Source: Gemmatimonadaceae bacterium
GTDB lineage: Bacteria > Gemmatimonadota > Gemmatimonadetes > Gemmatimonadales > Gemmatimonadaceae
Direction of reading: 5' to 3'
Length of the DNA: 64,000 bases
NCBI GenBank assembly: GCA_036504815.1
Contig: DASXUN010000004.1
Coordinates: 62,001-126,000 of the forward strand
Part shown: piece by piece, positions 59,640 through 64,000 of the stretch
Numbering within the stretch: position 1 is the stretch's first letter
Layout of the letters: each line of letters opens with the position of its first letter
Notes under the pieces: model-generated
The model's database searches: none
Told to the model about the DNA's origin: nothing
The model's input: the letters and a program-made list of their open reading frames with translations, nothing else
Translations under genes and position numbers: made by a program

Positions 59640-61119
59640 CCGCTGCCTCTGCTTCCGCGGCCTCGGCGCGCGACCGCAGCGCGTCGATCATGCCCGGGAA
59701 GATGAAGCGGTGGAACGGCAGCACCGCGTACCAGTAGAGATAGCCGAGCAGGCCGTCGGGATCGAAGAACGCGGTCTGCTCCACACGGCTCCCCTTGGCG
59801 TCGGGGAGCACCTCAAACTGCAGCCACGCCGCGCCGGGAAGCTTCATCTCGGCGCGGAGCCGCAGCAGGTGCGGCTCCTCGAGCGCCTCGACGCGCCAGA
59901 AGTCCACCGGCTCGCCGACGCGCAGGAAGCGCGCGTGCCGGCGTCCGCGCCGCATGCCGGTGCCGCCGACCATGCGGTCCATCAGTCCGCGCAACTGCCA
60001 CAGCCAGTTGCCGGCCAGCCATCCCTGCTCGCCGCCCAACTGACAGATGACACCGAACAGGCGCTCGGGTGTGGCCTTCACGCGACGGCGCTTGCGATCA
60101 AGCAGCATGCCCTCATGTTCGCCGAGGATGTCCTCTTCACCCGGATCCTGGGTGAGGCTCGACAGCGAGGACGCCCAGGTGGTGGCCACCGTGTCTTCCG
60201 CCATACGGGTGAGCGCCAGGCGCACCGCCTCGTCGTAGCCCGTGGGTTCCACGCGGAAGATCCGTCGCGCCCGGTCGTCCTTCACCACGACCTGCGTGTG
60301 CAGGCTCTCCACCAGCGGCTCCGCGATGCTGTACGGAATGGGCGTGATGAGATCGATCCAGTGGCCGGCCAGCTCCGGCAACGGCACGGGAAACGACACG
60401 ATGAGCCGGCGCAGGCCGCGAATGCGCGCGTACCGCTGCATCATGTCGCGATAGGGCAGCACATCGCGCCCGCCGATCTCGAAGATGCCCGTCGCTTCGG
60501 GATGGTCGAGGGCCTCCACCAGATAGTCGAGCACGGAGCGAATGCCGATGGGCTGGCAGCTGGTGTTCACCTCGGTGGGGGCGAGGATGACGGGCAGCCG
60601 TTCGACGAGGTGGCGGATCATCTCGAAGCTCGCGCTCCCGGAGCCGACGATGACGGCTGCGCGGAACTCGAGCACCGGCACGCTGGTGGAGGCGAGCGCG
60701 CGTCCCACCTCCTGCCGGGAGTACAGGTGCGGACTGTGCACGAAGTCCGGCTCGCCCAACCCGCCGAGGTAGATGATGCGCTTCACGCCGGCGCGCTCGG
60801 CGGCCTCGGCGAAAGAGTGGGCCATCAGGCGGTCGCGCTCGCGATAGTAGCGTCCCGCCGCCATCGAGTGCACCAGGTAGTACGCGACGTCGATGCCGTC
60901 GAAGACATTCCAGAAGATGTCGGGCTCTTCGAGGTCGGCCGGGACGATTTCCACCCCTGGCCACGGATGGCTGGCAAGGCGGCTCGGGTTGCGCGCGACG
61001 CAGCGCACCCGATGCCCGCGCTCGATGAGCCGCGGCACGAGCCGGCCGCCGATGTAGCCGGTGGCGCCGGTGACGAGCACCCGGAGCGGCGAAGCCGAGG
61101 AATTGGGGGGCGCAGTCAC
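59611..61119 (-). CDS. NAD(P)-binding SDR fused to DUF2867
   Basis: Protein of 502 residues. The N-terminal extended SDR/NmrA-like domain has the dinucleotide motif RVLVTGATGYIGGRLV, then VEIVPADLEEPD, VAYYLVHSMA and a Tyr-containing segment SPHLYSRQEVGRAL. From about 340 a START/SRPBCC-like DUF2867 domain follows (ATPERLFGVICQLGGEQGWLAGN, RVEQTAFFDPDGLLGYLYW) and ends with an acidic alanine-rich tail. The two-domain order is a recognised bacterial architecture, function uncharacterised. GTG start just after the hairpin at 61137. The tail overlaps the cytochrome c gene on the other strand. Confidence 0.87.
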   Translation of the reverse strand: MTAPPNSSASPLRVLVTGATGYIGGRLVPRLIERGHRVRCVARNPSRLASHPWPGVEIVPADLEEPDIFWNVFDGIDVAYYLVHSMAAGRYYRERDRLMAHSFAEAAERAGVKRIIYLGGLGEPDFVHSPHLYSRQEVGRALASTSVPVLEFRAAVIVGSGSASFEMIRHLVERLPVILAPTEVNTSCQPIGIRSVLDYLVEALDHPEATGIFEIGGRDVLPYRDMMQRYARIRGLRRLIVSFPVPLPELAGHWIDLITPIPYSIAEPLVESLHTQVVVKDDRARRIFRVEPTGYDEAVRLALTRMAEDTVATTWASSLSSLTQDPGEEDILGEHEGMLLDRKRRRVKATPERLFGVICQLGGEQGWLAGNWLWQLRGLMDRMVGGTGMRRGRRHARFLRVGEPVDFWRVEALEEPHLLRLRAEMKLPGAAWLQFEVLPDAKGSRVEQTAFFDPDGLLGYLYWYAVLPFHRFIFPGMIDALRSRAEAAEAEAAATDSSNPAP

Positions 61120-61136
61120 GGTCCCAAAACATGCGA

Positions 61137-61163
61137 CCCCGCTGGCGCGAAACGCCAGCGGGG
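61137..61163. terminator. Bidirectional terminator-like hairpin after tRNA
   Basis: Perfect 11-bp stem CCCCGCTGGCG / CGCCAGCGGGG with loop CGAAA. It is flanked by AAAAAGT on the tRNA side (TTTTT on the plus strand) and TTTTGG on the other. It lies between the tRNA and the SDR gene on the minus strand and probably ends the tRNA transcript. Confidence 0.7.
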
Positions 61164-61177
61164 CCGACTTTTTGAAG

Positions 61178-61251
61178 TAGCTGGGGAGGGGATCGAACCC
61201 TCGACCTCACGATTATGAGTCGTGCGCTCTCACCAGCTGAGCTACCCAGCC
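61178..61251 (-). tRNA. tRNA with CAT anticodon (elongator Met or Ile2)
   Basis: Complete cloverleaf on the minus strand: acceptor GGCTGGG with CCCAGCT (G1-U72 wobble), discriminator A, D-arm AGCTCAGCTGGTGAGAGC. Anticodon stem CACGA/TCGTG encloses loop CTCATAA, so the anticodon is CAT. T-arm GGTTCGATCCC. It lacks the three G-C pairs of the initiator stem, so it is elongator Met or, if modified by TilS (29726), Ile2 reading AUA. Sequence alone does not settle which. Confidence 0.93.
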
Positions 61252-61381
61252 ACGAAGCCTTGTAATATACGGGGACGCGGCACCGTCTCAAACCCCCGGG
61301 GTGGGACTGTCGCCGGTCTGCGCCGCACGGCATTCATACCCAGTTTCGCAACCGAGTCCCTCCGACAGTCGTCTTTCTAAG

Positions 61382-61915
61382 ATGAGTTCCGACGATCTTT
61401 TCAAGCGCCCCTATCCGGACGAGAACTACGTGCCGCCGGATGAAGCCGACCTGCGCAAGCAGGCGCTGCAGCGGGCGTACGAGATCGCGCAATCCATCAC
61501 CACGGAGCAGGCGCGCGAGGCGGCGGCCGCCATGTCGCGGCCGCCGGTGGATCGCGGTCCGCTGCTGCGCGGCATCAACGCCGCGCTCGCCGTCGGGATT
61601 GCCGTCTGGCTCTTTGCCTCGCCGCCCGACTGGCTCCCGCAATCCGCGCCCGACCTCCGCACGCCCGAACAGCGTGAGGTGGGGCTGCGCCTCGTGATCG
61701 CCATGGAGGCGGCGCGCGTCAACGCCTATCGCGACGCGGAGGGGCGACTGCCCGAGACGCTTGCCGCGGCCGGGGGCGATGCGCGCGGCATGCGATACGT
61801 CGTCGTGGACGAGACGCGGTTTACGCTGGCCGCCTCCGACGGCGGCGCGTCGGTAACGTACGACAGCACGGAGCCGCTCGATGCGCTGCTCGGCGGCTCG
61901 GGGAGCGTCCGATGA
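61382..61915 (+). CDS. Bitopic membrane protein with pseudopilin-like exterior domain
   Basis: Protein of 177 residues. The cytoplasmic N-terminal 65 residues are charged and helical (DDLFKRPYPDENYVPPDEAD). One membrane helix lies at about 68-84 (INAALAVGIAVWLF). The outer part contains LRLVIAMEAARVNAYRDAEGRLPETLAAAGG, resembling the helix-loop of type II secretion pseudopilins, then a small beta region. No prepilin peptidase site. ATG preferred at 61382. The stop overlaps the following gene (ATGA). Function unknown. Confidence 0.75.
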   Translation: MSSDDLFKRPYPDENYVPPDEADLRKQALQRAYEIAQSITTEQAREAAAAMSRPPVDRGPLLRGINAALAVGIAVWLFASPPDWLPQSAPDLRTPEQREVGLRLVIAMEAARVNAYRDAEGRLPETLAAAGGDARGMRYVVVDETRFTLAASDGGASVTYDSTEPLDALLGGSGSVR

Positions 61916-62514
61916 CCGGTTCCGGACCAGTCCGGGAACCGGGGAGCGGCGAGCGACGCCCCGGGGAACCGCGTACGGGTGAGCAGGTGAGGGAGCCCCG
62001 CACGGGCGGCCGCCGCCGCATCCGGAACAGTGGTGAGGCCGAGGCATCGAACGCGCCGTCCTGGCTCGAAGCCAACGCCGTGCGCATCCGGTGGGCGACG
62101 TGGATTGGCATCGCGCTGATCGCCATTCGCCTCATCGCGCCGCGCCCCGACGGCTGGCGCCGCTGGAGTGACGCGGCGCAGGCGCTCACCGACGTGGAAC
62201 AGGCTCGCACCGCGTCGCTGATGTACTATCAGGCCGCTGGCCGCCAGTGGCCGGCGCCGGGGCGGCCGGGCGTCGCGCCGGCCGGACTGCTCCCGTACCT
62301 GCCGGGGGACGTCGCCTTTGCGCGCCCGCGCTACCGGCTGGCCTGGGAGTACGCCGCCGACACCCTCAGCGGCGCGCGGGTCATCGGCATCAGCGTCATC
62401 GGCGACGACCCGCGCCTCGCCCAGACGATGGCACGTCGCGCCCCGGCGGGGATGCCATTTGTGGTGAGCGGGCATCGCTTCGTGGCCCTGATCGCGTCGG
62501 CCCCAGGGCGTTAG
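61912..62514 (+). CDS. Membrane protein paired with the preceding gene
   Basis: Protein of 200 residues. The N-terminal 50 residues are low-complexity Arg/Gly/Pro/Glu (EPGSGERRPGEPRTGEQ), encoded by a DNA stretch with imperfect inverted repeats (CCGGTTCC...GGGAACCGG). Then one membrane helix (about 62-78, WATWIGIALIAIRLIA) and an exterior domain DAAQALTDVEQARTASLMYYQAAGRQWPAPGRPG, similar in outline to the previous protein and to pseudopilins. ATGA overlap couples the two. Family not recognised; the disordered head could be a recent sequence addition. Confidence 0.75.
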   Translation: MTGSGPVREPGSGERRPGEPRTGEQVREPRTGGRRRIRNSGEAEASNAPSWLEANAVRIRWATWIGIALIAIRLIAPRPDGWRRWSDAAQALTDVEQARTASLMYYQAAGRQWPAPGRPGVAPAGLLPYLPGDVAFARPRYRLAWEYAADTLSGARVIGISVIGDDPRLAQTMARRAPAGMPFVVSGHRFVALIASAPGR

Positions 62515-62581
62515 GCTCAGCCCCCACGAAGTGCCCCAGACGCAAAACGGCCGGTCCAGTTGGACCGGCCGCTTGCGTTGA

Positions 62582-62655
<74 letters not shown>

Positions 62656-62697
62656 TCGATGAAAGAATAGTAAACGGTGTGGAATGCTAGGGCAAGA

Positions 62698-62788
62698 CGA
62701 TTGAGGATATGGAATTCGGATCGGGATTGAGGATCGCGACTGAGGACGGCGATTGGCGATTCGGCCGTCCGCCATCGGCCATCGGCCA
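62698..62788. repeat. Dispersed repeat element, single arm plus heptamers (copy 4)
   Basis: ATTGAGGATATGGAATTCGG, then ATCGGGATTGAGGATCGCG and GACGGCGATTGGCGAT match the arm consensus. It is followed by three 7-mers CGCCATC/GGCCATC identical to those inside rsmH. The array runs directly into the ftsB stop codon (62789-62791). It joins the two repeat types in one place. Confidence 0.85.
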
Positions 62789-63112
62789 TCACTTGCCCTT
62801 ATCCGAATCCTCCGCAAACCGGTACAGCATCTCCTTCTCCCCCTTCACCATCCCGAACTCCTCGCGCGCCAGGCGCTCCTGCACCAGCGGGTCGGTCTCG
62901 ATGGATTTCTTCCATCGCGACAGGCTGTCCACCTGGCGCTGCAACGAGTCTACTTCGTGGCGCAAGACGGCCAGGCGTCGGCTCTGGCGGACGAGATCCG
63001 TCGTGCCGTATTCCCCGCCCTGCACCGCGAAGTAGGCCACGCCGAGCGCGACGACCGCCATCGCGATGAGGGCGGCCGGAGACTTCCGGGAGGAGGCTTT
63101 CCTGGGCGGCAT
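62789..63112 (-). CDS. ftsB: FtsB/DivIC-family division protein
   Basis: A 107-residue bitopic protein. Short basic cytoplasmic start (PPRKASSRKS), one membrane helix about 12-30 (PAALIAMAVVALGVAYFAV), then a periplasmic coiled coil (LVRQSRRLAVLRHEVDSLQRQVDSLSRWKK). The conserved end ETDPLVQERLAREEFGMVKGEKEMLYRF is the septum-formation-initiator signature (ARE-x-GMV). It complexes with FtsL. Position next to enolase is the usual eno-ftsB arrangement. Its stop codon abuts repeat copy 4. Confidence 0.93.
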   Translation of the reverse strand: MPPRKASSRKSPAALIAMAVVALGVAYFAVQGGEYGTTDLVRQSRRLAVLRHEVDSLQRQVDSLSRWKKSIETDPLVQERLAREEFGMVKGEKEMLYRFAEDSDKGK

Positions 63113-63133
63113 AGGGCATGTAACAGACGATCA

Positions 63134-63167
63134 ACCCCGGCCGCCTGATACCACAGGCGGCCGGGGT
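63134..63167 (-). terminator. Strong hairpin between eno and ftsB
   Basis: Perfect 14-bp stem ACCCCGGCCGCCTG / CAGGCGGCCGGGGT with 6-nt loop, 26 bp after the enolase stop on the minus strand and followed by TGATCGTCTGTTAC. It probably ends or attenuates the enolase transcript before ftsB. Confidence 0.7.
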
Positions 63168-63193
63168 GCGCGAAATGCCGGATCGAACGGCCG

Positions 63194-64000
<807 letters not shown>

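Overview
The window is chromosomal DNA from a GC-rich, Gram-negative-type bacterium. It encodes a TonB-dependent receptor, lipoproteins, FtsH, LspA and pyridine-nucleotide transhydrogenase. Coding density is very high, and neighbouring genes are tied together by 1-4 bp ATGA/GTGA/TGATG overlaps. Gene content and gene order (MglA/PATAN cluster, a ylm-like divIVA-ileS-lspA-rluD block, tilS-hpt-ftsH, rsmH-ftsL-ftsI, eno-ftsB) look most like Gemmatimonadota. That assignment is an inference from style and not a database match.

Layout. 1-3.1 kb: the start of a division/cell-wall cluster read leftwards (rsmH, ftsL-like, ftsI running off the left edge). 3.3-5.4 kb: a secreted TPR protein, tRNA-Val and a 57-aa membrane protein. 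5.5-19.3 kb: a block of thirteen minus-strand genes, nearly all touching: cheY, a CheA-like kinase, a CheC-like phosphatase, a 903-aa TPR protein, a PATAN/DUF4388 protein, a TPR-roadblock fusion, two roadblock proteins, the small GTPase MglA, a protein with two tandem DnaA-type AAA+ modules, a PATAN-TPR protein, a TPR protein and a membrane-bound peptidase-MA-like protein. I regard this as the most interesting system here, probably a polarity, motility or surface-signalling machine. 19.4-26.8 kb: yggS, divIVA, purine nucleoside phosphorylase, ileS, a DksA-like factor, lspA and rluD. 27-30.7 kb: ftsH, hpt and tilS. 31-33.6 kb: a redox-type operon (48-aa Cys-containing ORF, SufR-like repressor, cupin, type-II NADH dehydrogenase) behind a palindromic operator. 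fumC diverges from it.

35-35.7 kb is gene-free and AT-richer. Next come an Ig-like lipoprotein, pntAA-pntAB-pntB, a Tat-exported amidase, oligopeptidase B, and a plus-strand run (DUF4442, nitronate monooxygenase, TIGR00266/AIM24 protein, penicillin-acylase family, membrane protein, FKBP lipoprotein). 50.6-59 kb holds two large hybrid histidine kinases flanking a TonB-dependent receptor. That receptor is preceded by a TPP riboswitch and an intrinsic terminator, which marks it as a thiamin-related importer. The right end has cytochrome c, an SDR-DUF2867 protein, a Met/Ile2-type tRNA, two pilin-like membrane proteins, initiator tRNA, ftsB and the C-terminal part of enolase.

A recurring theme is a family of dispersed, roughly 7-bp-period repeats. 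They sit against gene ends (26.9, 40.4, 44.6 and 62.7 kb) and have also entered the coding sequences of rsmH and ileS in frame. A second theme is promoters whose -10 box lies only 6-9 nt from the start codon, suggesting leaderless mRNAs.
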